A stretch of 18,549 nt of DNA from Parcubacteria group bacterium GW2011_GWA2_36_10 (GTDB lineage: Bacteria; Patescibacteriota; Patescibacteriia; UBA1558; GWA2-36-10), in contig LBRC01000009.1 in NCBI GenBank assembly GCA_000991205.1, positions 1 to 18,549 on the forward strand, given 5' to 3'. This document shows positions 1 through 6,117 of this stretch, piece by piece; the first letter of the stretch is position 1, and every line of letters starts with the position of its first letter. The position numbers and the translations under genes are program-made. The notes beneath the pieces are model-generated. The model did not search any database and was not told the origin of the DNA. It saw only the letters and a program-made list of their open reading frames with translations.

Positions 1-164
1 ACAAAGAGCAGTGAGTCACCCGGCAAAAAAGGCGTGATCACTAGTCCAGTTTCTAAAAAAATGATCAAAAATAAAAAGCCATAGACCCAAAATCCATAGC
101 TTGCTACTAAGGTAGCCAAATGTGTATCTAAATGTAAAATAAAGTCTATTAAGGTTTTTAACAT
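1..164 (-). CDS. DedA-family membrane protein, N-terminal part (runs off the window)
   Basis: Reading the minus strand from the ATG at 164 gives 54 codons without a stop, continuing beyond the window edge. The product begins MLKTLIDFILHLDTHLATLV and contains FLETGLVITPFLPGDSLLF. A hydrophobic stretch followed by E-x-G-x-x-x-x-P-F-L-P-G-D-S-L is the N-terminal signature of the DedA / SNARE-associated family. These polytopic inner-membrane proteins are linked to membrane homeostasis, and members act as undecaprenyl-phosphate or phospholipid translocases. Only the first membrane-associated region is visible. The gene is divergent from the polymer-forming gene at 311. There is no SD sequence, and a promoter lies immediately upstream, so the mRNA may be almost leaderless. 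The family call is fairly safe; the substrate cannot be inferred. Confidence 0.8.
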   Translation of the reverse strand, partial: MLKTLIDFILHLDTHLATLVASYGFWVYGFLFLIIFLETGLVITPFLPGDSLLF

Positions 165-170
165 GAATCT

Positions 171-199
171 ATTATATCATTTGCTGTATTTTCAGGCAA
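171..199 (-). promoter_or_regulatory. Promoter of the DedA-family gene, near-leaderless
   Basis: On the minus strand a TTGCCT -35 (194-199) is separated by exactly 17 bases from a perfect TATAAT -10 (171-176), which is preceded by TGA (extended -10). The -10 box ends only six bases before the ATG at 164, so the expected transcription start is at or next to the start codon. Confidence 0.75.
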
Positions 200-270
200 T
201 TTAGACGTTTCTTGTCTTTTCCTTTTTTCTTTAAAATATGTTAAACTTATCATTAAGATAGCGGTTTTAT

Positions 271-285
271 CCCCGCGCAGCGGGG
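271..285. repeat. GC-rich hairpin A, core CCGC-N3-GCGG
   Basis: CCCCGC, loop GCA, GCGGGG: a perfect 6-bp stem, extended by a T-A pair at 270/286, in otherwise AT-rich DNA 25 bases upstream of the ATG at 311. No U-tract follows, so it does not look like an intrinsic terminator. It is one of a set of similar hairpins in this window (4934, 5504, 10043, with relatives in 8000, 10387 and 10535). Confidence 0.7.
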
Positions 286-310
286 AATAATAAATTAGTA
301 AATAAAGATT

Positions 311-1447
311 ATGCTTAAAAAAATCTCTTATTTTTTCTTATTTTTTAGTCTTTTTGCCCTACCTTTGAGTTCATTTGCCAAAGAAGAAATTCAAGACAGA
401 CAGATCAAAGTAGCAGCTGACCAGACTATTAATCACAACTATTATGCGGCTGGGCAAAACATCGAAATTTACGGTACCATTAATGGTGACTTATTTTTAG
501 TCGGCGAAAACATCATTATCGATTCAGCTAATATTAATGGGGATGTTTTTGTGGTGGCTAAAAATGTCGACATCAAAGGAAATATCAATGGCGATGTCCG
601 AGCTATTGTCGGTGAAAAATTAAGTATAGCTGCTAATATAGAGGATAATGTTTCTTTTGCTGGCAAAGAGTTTAGCTTAGCTAATACAAACACCATCAAT
701 GGACATCTATCGGTTTGGGCGGATAAAGTAGATTTGCAAGGCAGCCTAGTAGGTGATTTAGAAGGATCTATGCAAGGTTTAGTTTTAAATAATACTGTCG
801 GTGGTTCGGCCAATCTTTATCTCTGGCAAGCCCAAGACGCTACTTGGCAAATCAGCGATACTGCCAAAATCAATGGTGATCTAAATTATCATGCCTTACA
901 GGAAAAAACTCTTTTTAAGCCAGAACAAGTAGCAGGGGCTATTAATTTTACAAAAATAAATAAAAACCAAAGCTCAAAATCTCCAACTGATATTTTATGG
1001 ACTATGGTTTTGAAATTTTTTTCGCTTTTGGTGGCTGGTATGGTAGCTTTGTATTTTTTTAGATCATTTTTTCATAGCGCCATAGCCAGAGCGAAAGCCA
1101 AACATTGGCAACTAGTTTTGTGGGGACTTTTATTTTTAGTAGCTGGGCCAATAGCCTTATTACTAGTTGCTATGACTTTCATTGGTTTGCCTTTAGCAAT
1201 TATTACTTTGCTTTTATGGCTGATCATGCTGTATATGGCTCAAGTAGTTTCTGCTTGGTTGCTTGGTTGGTGGCTAAAGCATAAATTTTTTAGCTCAAAA
1301 AATTGGACTGATTTAAGCATCTTAGCTTTTGGTATTTTAGTCTTTATTATTTTAAGTAAAATTCCAGTTTTGGGTTGGCTAGTTTTAGCTTATTTATATT
1401 TAGTGAGTTTTGCCCTGCTTATCAAACCAGTTTTTGCCAAGAAATAA
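311..1447 (+). CDS. Polymer-forming (bactofilin-like) membrane protein
   Basis: The 378-residue product has a signal peptide at 1-23 (hydrophobic core, then SSFA-K). Residues about 40-195 form a repetitive beta-rich domain with recurring INGD units (INGDLFLVGEN, INGDVFVVAKN, INGDVRAIVGE, INGDL), the short-repeat pattern of bactofilin-type right-handed beta-helices. After a polar linker, several hydrophobic helices follow at about 230-250, 267-290, 292-318 and 335-373. The layout suggests an extracytoplasmic beta-helix carried on a C-terminal membrane domain, unlike classical cytoplasmic bactofilins. Such proteins are common in CPR genomes and usually annotated 'polymer-forming cytoskeletal protein'; a surface-scaffold role is inference. 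It is the first gene of a three-gene operon, with 4 bases to the next. The ATG at 311 was chosen because it opens the signal peptide. No SD sequence is visible. Confidence 0.8.
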   Translation: MLKKISYFFLFFSLFALPLSSFAKEEIQDRQIKVAADQTINHNYYAAGQNIEIYGTINGDLFLVGENIIIDSANINGDVFVVAKNVDIKGNINGDVRAIVGEKLSIAANIEDNVSFAGKEFSLANTNTINGHLSVWADKVDLQGSLVGDLEGSMQGLVLNNTVGGSANLYLWQAQDATWQISDTAKINGDLNYHALQEKTLFKPEQVAGAINFTKINKNQSSKSPTDILWTMVLKFFSLLVAGMVALYFFRSFFHSAIARAKAKHWQLVLWGLLFLVAGPIALLLVAMTFIGLPLAIITLLLWLIMLYMAQVVSAWLLGWWLKHKFFSSKNWTDLSILAFGILVFIILSKIPVLGWLVLAYLYLVSFALLIKPVFAKK

Positions 1448-1451
1448 TTAT

Positions 1452-2813
1452 ATGGAAAGCGATATTTTTAAAGCTTATGATATCAGGGGTATTTACCATC
1501 AAGATTTTGAGGCTGATGATGTAGTTAAAATTGCGCAAACTTATTTACAGATCGCTGCCCGGAAAGCCAATAAAAAAATTTCTGATTTGTATTTGTTTTT
1601 AGGTCGTGATATCAGAGTCGCTTCCGAGGAGCTAGCAGATATCACCCGCAAGGTTTTTTTAGAATATGGTGTCACGCTTGATGATGGTGGTTTATTGTCA
1701 GTCAATGATTTTTATTTTGCGATGGGGACCTATCATTATGATGGCGGGATGATGGTGACGGCTTCTCATAATCCGTCAAAATACGGTGGTTTCAAAATGA
1801 CTTTTTATGATGAGTCAGAGGGGATTACTTTTTTAAATGGCAAAGAGCTTTATCAAGTTTTACAAACTGTATCTTTTCCCCTTGATGCCGAAAAAACAGC
1901 TGGTAAGCTAGTAGAAAAAAATATTTTCAGCGAACATTTAAAACACGTTTTATCTTTTGTTGATGTCAGTAAGATTAAGCCACTGAAAGTAGCGGTAGAT
2001 ACTGGTAATGGTATGACAGCTCTGATGGTGCCGGAGATTTTTAAACAATTACCCTGTGAATTAGTGCCTTTATTTTTTGAGCTAGATGGTAATTTTCCCA
2101 ATCGTCCACCCAATCCTTTAGCTGAACATGCGACGGAAAAAATCACTGCCAAAATAAAAGAAACACAAGCGGATTTCGGTATGATGTTTGATGTCGATGG
2201 TGATCGCTTCTTTTTGGTAGATGAAAATGGTGAACTAGTCCGCGGTGATATGACCTTGATACTTTTAGCTAAAGGTATGCTGGCTAAATATCCGCAAGCT
2301 GGCATTGTTTATAATCTGATTTGTTCACATGCGGTCAAAGAGCTGGTCAAGGCTTGGGGTGGTCATACAGTCAGATCTGAAGTTGGCTATTTTAACGCAG
2401 CTCGTCACATGCGAGAGTCGGGGGCTATTATGAGCGGTGAGCTTTCTTCCCACTTTGCCTTTCGCGATAATTTTTGTACTGATAATGCTTTTATAGCTAT
2501 GCTATTAGCTTTAGAAGCGATCTCTGTAGATGGGCGTAAATTGTCCGCTATTATTAAAGATTTTAGTCTATACATCAAGGGCGATGAAATAAATTTAACT
2601 ACTGCTGATATTCCAGCGGCTTTAGAAAAAATTAGAGTCAAATACAAAGCTAATATTTTGGATGAGTTAGATGGCATCACAGTGGAGTTTAGCGACTGGT
2701 GGTGCAATGTTCGTGCTTCTAATACCGAGCCCTTATTAAGAATAGTAGTAGAGGCTAAAACTTACGAGCTATGGGAAGAGAAAAAAACAGAATTATTAAC
2801 ATTATTATCATAA
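1452..2813 (+). CDS. Phosphomannomutase / phosphoglucomutase
   Basis: The 453-residue product is an alpha-D-phosphohexomutase, which interconverts hexose 6- and 1-phosphates (Man or Glc) to supply sugar nucleotides for glycans. All four family signatures are visible: the phosphoserine loop TASHNP with Ser105, the Mg-binding DVDGDR at 247-252, the sugar-specificity loop GELSSH at 329-334, and the phosphate-binding RASNTEP at 421-427. It starts with the typical FKAYDIRGIY. Length matches the bifunctional AlgC/ManB-type enzymes (about 450-460). An in-frame ATG at 1410 would overlap the previous gene by 38 bases and add 14 residues the family lacks, so the ATG at 1452 is preferred. It sits four bases after the upstream stop and four bases before the next gene. 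Which sugar is preferred cannot be told from sequence. Confidence 0.93.
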   Translation: MESDIFKAYDIRGIYHQDFEADDVVKIAQTYLQIAARKANKKISDLYLFLGRDIRVASEELADITRKVFLEYGVTLDDGGLLSVNDFYFAMGTYHYDGGMMVTASHNPSKYGGFKMTFYDESEGITFLNGKELYQVLQTVSFPLDAEKTAGKLVEKNIFSEHLKHVLSFVDVSKIKPLKVAVDTGNGMTALMVPEIFKQLPCELVPLFFELDGNFPNRPPNPLAEHATEKITAKIKETQADFGMMFDVDGDRFFLVDENGELVRGDMTLILLAKGMLAKYPQAGIVYNLICSHAVKELVKAWGGHTVRSEVGYFNAARHMRESGAIMSGELSSHFAFRDNFCTDNAFIAMLLALEAISVDGRKLSAIIKDFSLYIKGDEINLTTADIPAALEKIRVKYKANILDELDGITVEFSDWWCNVRASNTEPLLRIVVEAKTYELWEEKKTELLTLLS

Positions 2814-2817
2814 ATAT

Positions 2818-3870
2818 ATGCTAAAAAAATTAGGTAAAAAAATTGAAGTAGCTTTTTTTGAGGTGGAAATTTGGGAGCAAGACTATCTCAAGTCACGTTT
2901 AAAAAGTTTTAACCTAAAATTTTTTGCTGATCCGATAGAAAAAGTAGCTTTAAAAAATTTGCAAAACGTGGCAGTTATTTCTCCTTTTATTTACTCAAAA
3001 ATAAATCAAAAGATTTTAAGTGATTTACCTAAAGTGAAATTAATCACTACTCGTTCGACTGGCTTTGATCATATTGATCTCAAGGCAACTTTACAGGCTA
3101 AAGTCAAAGTGACTAACGTGCCTTTTTATGGTGAAAATACCGTAGCCGAACATGCTTTTGCTTTGATCCTGTCTATCTCTCGTAACATTCATCGTTCACA
3201 TGAACGGACGATGCGCGGAGATTTTCGCCTCGATGATTTACAAGGCTTTGACTTAAAAAGTAAAACTATTGGTATCATCGGCGGGGGACATATTGGTCAG
3301 CACGTGGCTCGTATGGCTCATGGTTTTGAGATGAATGTTTTGGTCTATGATCCATTCCCAAACAAGACTCTCGCTAAAAAATTGCATTTTCAATATGTCA
3401 CTTTAGAAAATTTATTGAAAAAATCTGACGTGATTACTTTACATGCACCATATAATAAAAAAACTCATCATTTGATTAATCTAAAAAATATTAAACTCAT
3501 CAAGCCAGGCTCTATTTTGATCAATACCGCTCGTGGTCAGCTAGCTGATACCACTGCTTTAGTAGAGGCTTTACGCAAAGGTATTTTGAGTGGCATGGGC
3601 TTGGATGTTTTGGAAGCAGAAAAATATATTTTTAAAGAAGAGCGAGAATTAATTTGCCCTCAATTTACTAGTAATCCTCGTCAAGATAAAGAGTGGCTCA
3701 AAACTATTGTGGAGCAACATGTTTTAATCAATTCTGATCGCGTCGTCATCACGCCACACAATGCTTTTAATAGCCGTGAGGCTTTACAGAGAATCTTAGA
3801 CACTACGATAGCAAATATCATTACTTGGTCGCAAAACAAAAAATTAGCCAATCAAGTAATAATTAAATAG
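2818..3870 (+). CDS. D-isomer specific 2-hydroxyacid dehydrogenase (D-lactate dehydrogenase-like)
   Basis: This 350-residue NAD-dependent oxidoreductase reduces 2-keto acids to D-2-hydroxyacids, for example pyruvate to D-lactate. The split substrate domain is marked by TRSTGFDHIDL (78-88) and VPFYGENTVAEHAFAL (101-116). The Rossmann motif GIIGGGHIG is at 152-160, followed by an acidic residue in VYDPF near 178. The expected catalytic triad is present: Arg239 in NTARG, Glu266/268 in GLDVLEAE, and His314 in ITPHNAF. TRSTGFDHIDL and the position of the acidic motif favour the D-lactate (LdhA) branch over 3-phosphoglycerate dehydrogenase, and no ACT domain is present. In a fermentative CPR cell it would regenerate NAD+. 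It is the last gene of the operon and is followed by a strong terminator. Substrate assignment is inference. Confidence 0.87.
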   Translation: MLKKLGKKIEVAFFEVEIWEQDYLKSRLKSFNLKFFADPIEKVALKNLQNVAVISPFIYSKINQKILSDLPKVKLITTRSTGFDHIDLKATLQAKVKVTNVPFYGENTVAEHAFALILSISRNIHRSHERTMRGDFRLDDLQGFDLKSKTIGIIGGGHIGQHVARMAHGFEMNVLVYDPFPNKTLAKKLHFQYVTLENLLKKSDVITLHAPYNKKTHHLINLKNIKLIKPGSILINTARGQLADTTALVEALRKGILSGMGLDVLEAEKYIFKEERELICPQFTSNPRQDKEWLKTIVEQHVLINSDRVVITPHNAFNSREALQRILDTTIANIITWSQNKKLANQVIIK

Positions 3871-3879
3871 AATTATTTT

Positions 3880-3910
3880 AAAACTGCCACCCGAAGGGTG
3901 GCGGTTTTTT
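3880..3910. terminator. Bidirectional intrinsic terminator between the 311-3870 operon and trpS
   Basis: A GCCACCC-GAA-GGGTGGC hairpin is extended outward by AAAACT/GGTTTT pairs (one T-G wobble) to about 13 bp. T-runs follow on both strands: TTTTTT at 3905-3910 on plus, and the complement of 3880-3883 with AT-rich DNA on minus. It lies 10 bases past the plus-strand stop and 13 bases from the trpS stop, so it serves both convergent units. Confidence 0.9.
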
Positions 3911-3922
3911 TAAATCTTGAGT

Positions 3923-4903
3923 TTAAATAGTTTTTTTGAAATAATCGATAAACATTTTTTCTTTCACTTTTTTGAGAGTTTGTTTAGCAAGCTGTCTGGC
4001 TTTCTTTGTGCCATCAAAAAGTATTTTTTCCACAATTTTTGGATTTTTTTCATAGTAAGCTCTTTTTTCGCGGATCGGTTTCAGAGTCTGAATAATCACA
4101 TCAGCCAAAAGTGGTTTGAGTTCAGAATATTTTATGCTTTTATTTTTAAATTGGGTATTAAATTTTTTAATAGTTTCATGATCATCTGAAAATTGTTCAA
4201 ATAATCCTAGTAGATTTTTTCCGCCGATTTCATCAGTCAGCGCCGCTTTGATTTTATTTTTTATTTCTTCTTCAGAATCTGTAAAAGTAATAGAGTTGCC
4301 TAAGCTTTTCCCCATTTTCCGTCCATCCATTCCAAGCACTCGTGGAAAATCGCCAATTTTTGCTTCCGGCTCTTTTAAGACATCGCCGTAAATGTGATTA
4401 AATTTTCTGACGATTTCTCTGGCCTGTTCAATCATGGGTAATTGATCGGCACCAACTGGTACCAAATCAGCTTGAAAGATGGCTATGTCGGCAGCTTGAC
4501 TGACGGGGTAGCCTAAAAATCCAAAAGTGACATCATCTTTAAATAAGTCTTTTTTTTGTTGGATTTCTTCTTTGACGGTCGGGTTTCTTTTTAGACGAGC
4601 AATGGTGACTAGATTGGAAAAAAAGATTGTTAACTCGGCAATTTCAGGAATAAGTGATTGGATAAATATGGTAGATTTTTTGGGGTCAATGCCAACCGCG
4701 AGATTATCCATCGCAACTTCATAGACATTTTTTCTGACTTTTTGAGGGTTATTGAAATTATCTGTTAAGGCTTGCACGTCGGCAATCATGATATAGGTAT
4801 CATATTTATCTTGCAAAGCCACTCGATTTTTAAGGGCGCCACAAAAATGCCCAATATGTAATTGTCCAGTTGGTCTATCACCGGTGAGGATTATCTTTTT
4901 CAT
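3923..4903 (-). CDS. trpS: Tryptophanyl-tRNA synthetase
   Basis: This 326-residue class I aminoacyl-tRNA synthetase charges tRNA-Trp with tryptophan. Visible signatures are TGDRPTGQLHIGHFCG, with the HIGH motif at 16-19, and GRKMGKSLGNSI, with the KMSKS-type loop KMGKS at 196-200. Between them lie the Trp/ATP-site segments PVSQAADI and PVGADQLPMIEQ. Length is normal for bacterial TrpRS (about 325-335). The ATG at 4903 gives the canonical short N-terminus. There is no SD sequence (AAAAAATTAT precedes the ATG). The gene has its own extended -10 promoter and a leader of about 65 bases holding a 12-bp GC-rich hairpin. It lies downstream of, and in the same direction as, hicBA. Confidence 0.95.
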   Translation of the reverse strand: MKKIILTGDRPTGQLHIGHFCGALKNRVALQDKYDTYIMIADVQALTDNFNNPQKVRKNVYEVAMDNLAVGIDPKKSTIFIQSLIPEIAELTIFFSNLVTIARLKRNPTVKEEIQQKKDLFKDDVTFGFLGYPVSQAADIAIFQADLVPVGADQLPMIEQAREIVRKFNHIYGDVLKEPEAKIGDFPRVLGMDGRKMGKSLGNSITFTDSEEEIKNKIKAALTDEIGGKNLLGLFEQFSDDHETIKKFNTQFKNKSIKYSELKPLLADVIIQTLKPIREKRAYYEKNPKIVEKILFDGTKKARQLAKQTLKKVKEKMFIDYFKKTI

Positions 4904-4933
4904 ATAATTTTTTAGTTTAAACTGTTTATTTAT

Positions 4934-4960
4934 TCCGCTCTCCGCTACGCGGAGAGCGGA
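4934..4960. repeat. GC-rich hairpin B in the trpS leader
   Basis: TCCGCTCTCCGC, loop TAC, GCGGAGAGCGGA: a perfect 12-bp inverted repeat of 27 bases, the same size as hairpin C at 5504. It lies between the trpS -10 box and start codon, so it should be transcribed in the trpS leader. There is no U-run after it in the trpS direction (AATAAATAAAC), so it is not a standard terminator or attenuator. Confidence 0.8.
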
Positions 4961-4975
4961 GTAGACTTTAATTTC

Positions 4976-4984
4976 ATTATATCA
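4976..4984 (-). promoter_or_regulatory. Extended -10 promoter of trpS
   Basis: On the minus strand TGA precedes a perfect TATAAT (4976-4981), giving TGATATAAT, the same nonamer as the DedA-gene promoter. No good -35 is seen at 16-18 bases. Expected transcription start is near 4969, leaving a leader of about 65 bases that includes hairpin B. Confidence 0.6.
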
Positions 4985-5009
4985 TAAAAATCACTTTTTT
5001 GCCCCGCTG

Positions 5010-5228
5010 TTATTTCTTTTCAAAGTCTTCTTCAGTTAAATTCGCTTGTTTTAAAATAGATTTAAAAGTGCCAAGTGGAATTTCTTTTCTACGAGTTGGT
5101 ACAATGACAGTTAAAGCTGGGCGAGTATATAAACGATATTTGGCGTGAGAGCCTTTTTGTGAGACAAAAACAAAGTCCTTTTGTAGAAGGACTTTGATAA
5201 TAGCACTAGAAGAATAAAGCCTAGACAT
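5010..5228 (-). CDS. hicA: HicA-family toxin (mRNA interferase)
   Basis: This 72-residue protein has the HicA (YcfA) double-stranded-RNA-binding-like fold signature. LLQKDFVFVSQKGSHAKYRL contains the GSH motif with the catalytic His28, followed by VIVPTRRKEIPLGTFKSILK and the terminal LTEEDFE. HicA toxins cleave mRNAs and arrest translation; they are neutralised by HicB. The start overlaps the end of the upstream hicB by eight bases, implying translational coupling. Gene order is antitoxin first, the reverse of the E. coli hicAB order but common in other genomes. No SD sequence is visible. Confidence 0.88.
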   Translation of the reverse strand: MSRLYSSSAIIKVLLQKDFVFVSQKGSHAKYRLYTRPALTVIVPTRRKEIPLGTFKSILKQANLTEEDFEKK

Positions 5229-5439
5229 AACTGATAGATAGTCTGATTAATTCTGGTCGCTCTATCTTTGGTATTTTTATCAGTTCTAGGTCTTCAAAAT
5301 ATAGTTCTAAAGCTTCGTCTAAATTAGCTAAAGCTTCTTTTTTTGTTTTACCAAAACTAGACACCTCAACGTTTAAACAGCGAGCGACATAGTATTTGTC
5401 TTCTTTCCAGACGACATTTTTTAGATCTATTTTCCGCAT
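5221..5439 (-). CDS. hicB: HicB-family antitoxin
   Basis: This 72-residue protein is of the short HicB type. WKEDKYYVARCLNVEVSSFGKTKKEALANLDEALELYFED matches the partial RNase H-like fold of HicB, with the conserved 'ARC..VEVSS.G.T..EAL.NL.EAL.LY' pattern. It should bind and inhibit the HicA encoded by the overlapping downstream gene. The remaining tail (about 22 residues) is too short for the ribbon-helix-helix or HTH domain of longer HicB proteins, so the protein that reads the palindromic operator over the promoter is uncertain. Start at the ATG at 5439, no SD sequence, with a leader of about 15 bases. Confidence 0.85.
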   Translation of the reverse strand: MRKIDLKNVVWKEDKYYVARCLNVEVSSFGKTKKEALANLDEALELYFEDLELIKIPKIERPELIRLSISYV

Positions 5440-5450
5440 AATTATGTATT

Positions 5451-5471
5451 TAAGTATTTAAAATATACTTA
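5451..5471. promoter_or_regulatory. Candidate operator palindrome of hicBA
   Basis: TAAGTAT-N7-ATACTTA, a perfect 7-bp inverted repeat with seven-base spacing, overlaps the -10 box and probable transcription start of hicB. The position fits autorepression, as known for type II toxin-antitoxin operons. No binding protein is proven. Confidence 0.5.
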
Positions 5472-5490
5472 AAATAAGTAAATAAGTCAA
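5462..5490 (-). promoter_or_regulatory. Promoter of hicBA
   Basis: On the minus strand TTGACT (5485-5490), a 17-base spacer and TATATT (5462-5467) match the sigma-70-type consensus at five of six positions each. The expected start is about 15 bases before the hicB ATG. Confidence 0.7.
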
Positions 5491-5503
5491 ATTTGATTTT
5501 CTC

Positions 5504-5530
5504 ACCTCGCCCCGCAATGCGGGGCGAGGT
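5504..5530. repeat. GC-rich hairpin C between hicB and the orphan membrane gene
   Basis: ACCTCGCCCCGC, loop AAT, GCGGGGCGAGGT: a perfect 12-bp stem of 27 bases. It is flanked by near-inverted GTCAAATTTGA (5486-5496) and TCAATTTGAC (5530-5539). The left arm resembles the copies inside uvrC (CTCGCCTCGCAT). It sits in the divergent region between hicB and the gene at 5609, just upstream of a TTGACA. Confidence 0.8.
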
Positions 5531-5608
5531 CAATTTGACAGAATTAGCCAAAAAGAGCAATATATTAGTGAAATTGAACACTACAATTCAAAAGCGGGAG
5601 ACAGAGCC

Positions 5609-6025
5609 ATGGAAAGCGCCAAGAGAAACAGCTGGGCTATTTATTGGATCTACATCATAGTTCTGCTTGCACTTGCGGTTTGCAATTACCAATCTGTGCA
5701 GATTTTCTTTGAGCACGTGGAAGACCCTAAACCATTTGGTTTAAAAATTTTAGGTGCGATGTCTGTTGCTGGCATCGTTGGTCTTTTTCTCGGCGTAGTT
5801 AGCGCTGGTATTATTGGTGGCTTATTTCAAGTAGAAGAAGATGACTTATTTGAAGCTATGATAATTAGTGAAGTAATTCTGATTATTTGTAGTCTTATGA
5901 TAGGAGGGATATGTTGTATATTTGGGAATGTTTTTGGCCTCATGGTAGGTATAACGCTTTTTATCGCGTCGAATATTACTTATTTTCCGTCTTTTTCTTT
6001 CACCGCGTCTATCAGCAGTGTCTAG
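5609..6025 (+). CDS. Small orphan membrane protein (four hydrophobic segments)
   Basis: The 138-residue product is not recognised. Hydrophobic segments lie at about 10-27, 43-74, 83-105 and 108-125, separated by an acidic loop FEHVEDPKP near 34-42 and QVEEDDLFE near 74-82. It therefore looks like a small multi-pass inner-membrane protein. The start at 5609 is supported by a GGGAG SD sequence (5595-5599) nine bases upstream, unlike the SD-less minus-strand neighbours. A TTGACA at 5535-5540 could be its -35, but the best -10 (TATATT, 5561-5566) is 20 bases away, so the promoter is uncertain. It is followed by its own terminator and has no operon partner. Composition appears more G+C-rich than the flanking minus-strand genes, at least in the N-terminal half, suggesting separate acquisition. 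Confidence 0.7.
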   Translation: MESAKRNSWAIYWIYIIVLLALAVCNYQSVQIFFEHVEDPKPFGLKILGAMSVAGIVGLFLGVVSAGIIGGLFQVEEDDLFEAMIISEVILIICSLMIGGICCIFGNVFGLMVGITLFIASNITYFPSFSFTASISSV

Positions 6026-6036
6026 CCATCGCTTAA

Positions 6037-6069
6037 GGCCTCCATTCCACGGAGGTCTTTCTTTTTTAT
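6037..6069 (+). terminator. Intrinsic terminator of the gene at 5609
   Basis: GGCCTCC, loop ATTCCAC, GGAGGTC (7 bp with one G-T wobble) is followed by TTTCTTTTTT, twelve bases after the stop codon. Confidence 0.85.
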
Positions 6070-6077
6070 CAAAAATC

Positions 6078-6105
6078 AAAACCCCCGGCGGATGCCAGGG
6101 GTTTT
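6078..6105 (-). terminator. Intrinsic terminator of RNase J (may also act on the plus strand)
   Basis: AAAACCCC, GGC, tetraloop GGAT, GCC and GGGGTTTT form an 11-bp stem with one C/A mismatch, 13 bases past the RNase J stop on the minus strand. The A-tract side gives a T-run when read on either strand. Its loop-proximal part, CCCTGGCATCCGC on minus, recurs at 12042-12054 upstream of uvrC. Confidence 0.8.
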
Positions 6106-6117
6106 ATAATAATTATT

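Noticed and set aside
1410..1451. Upstream ATG for the phosphohexomutase, adding MPCLSNQFLPRNNY
   Set aside because: It overlaps the previous gene by 38 bases and the added residues are unlike the family, which begins close to FKAYDIRG.
1853..2305. 150-codon minus-strand frame opposite the phosphohexomutase
   Set aside because: Shadow of a strongly supported gene; the translation is a Ser/Lys-rich sequence without recognisable features.
3917..4189. 90-codon plus-strand frame opposite trpS
   Set aside because: Phe-rich translation is the mirror of Lys-rich codons in trpS, which is unambiguous.
4904..4975. T-box or Trp attenuator in the trpS leader
   Set aside because: No Trp-codon leader peptide, T-box motif or terminator/antiterminator pair is visible in the leader of about 65 bases.
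271..5530. GC-rich repeats as a CRISPR array
   Set aside because: The hairpins are kilobases apart, differ in arms and loops, and have no regular spacers; no cas gene is present.
5535..5566. TTGACA and TATATT as a promoter for the gene at 5609
   Set aside because: The spacer is 20 bases, outside the usual 16-18; not listed as a feature, only mentioned with the gene.
5846..6079. 77-codon minus-strand frame opposite the end of the gene at 5609
   Set aside because: It covers the terminator and overlaps the supported plus-strand membrane gene; composition is not protein-like.
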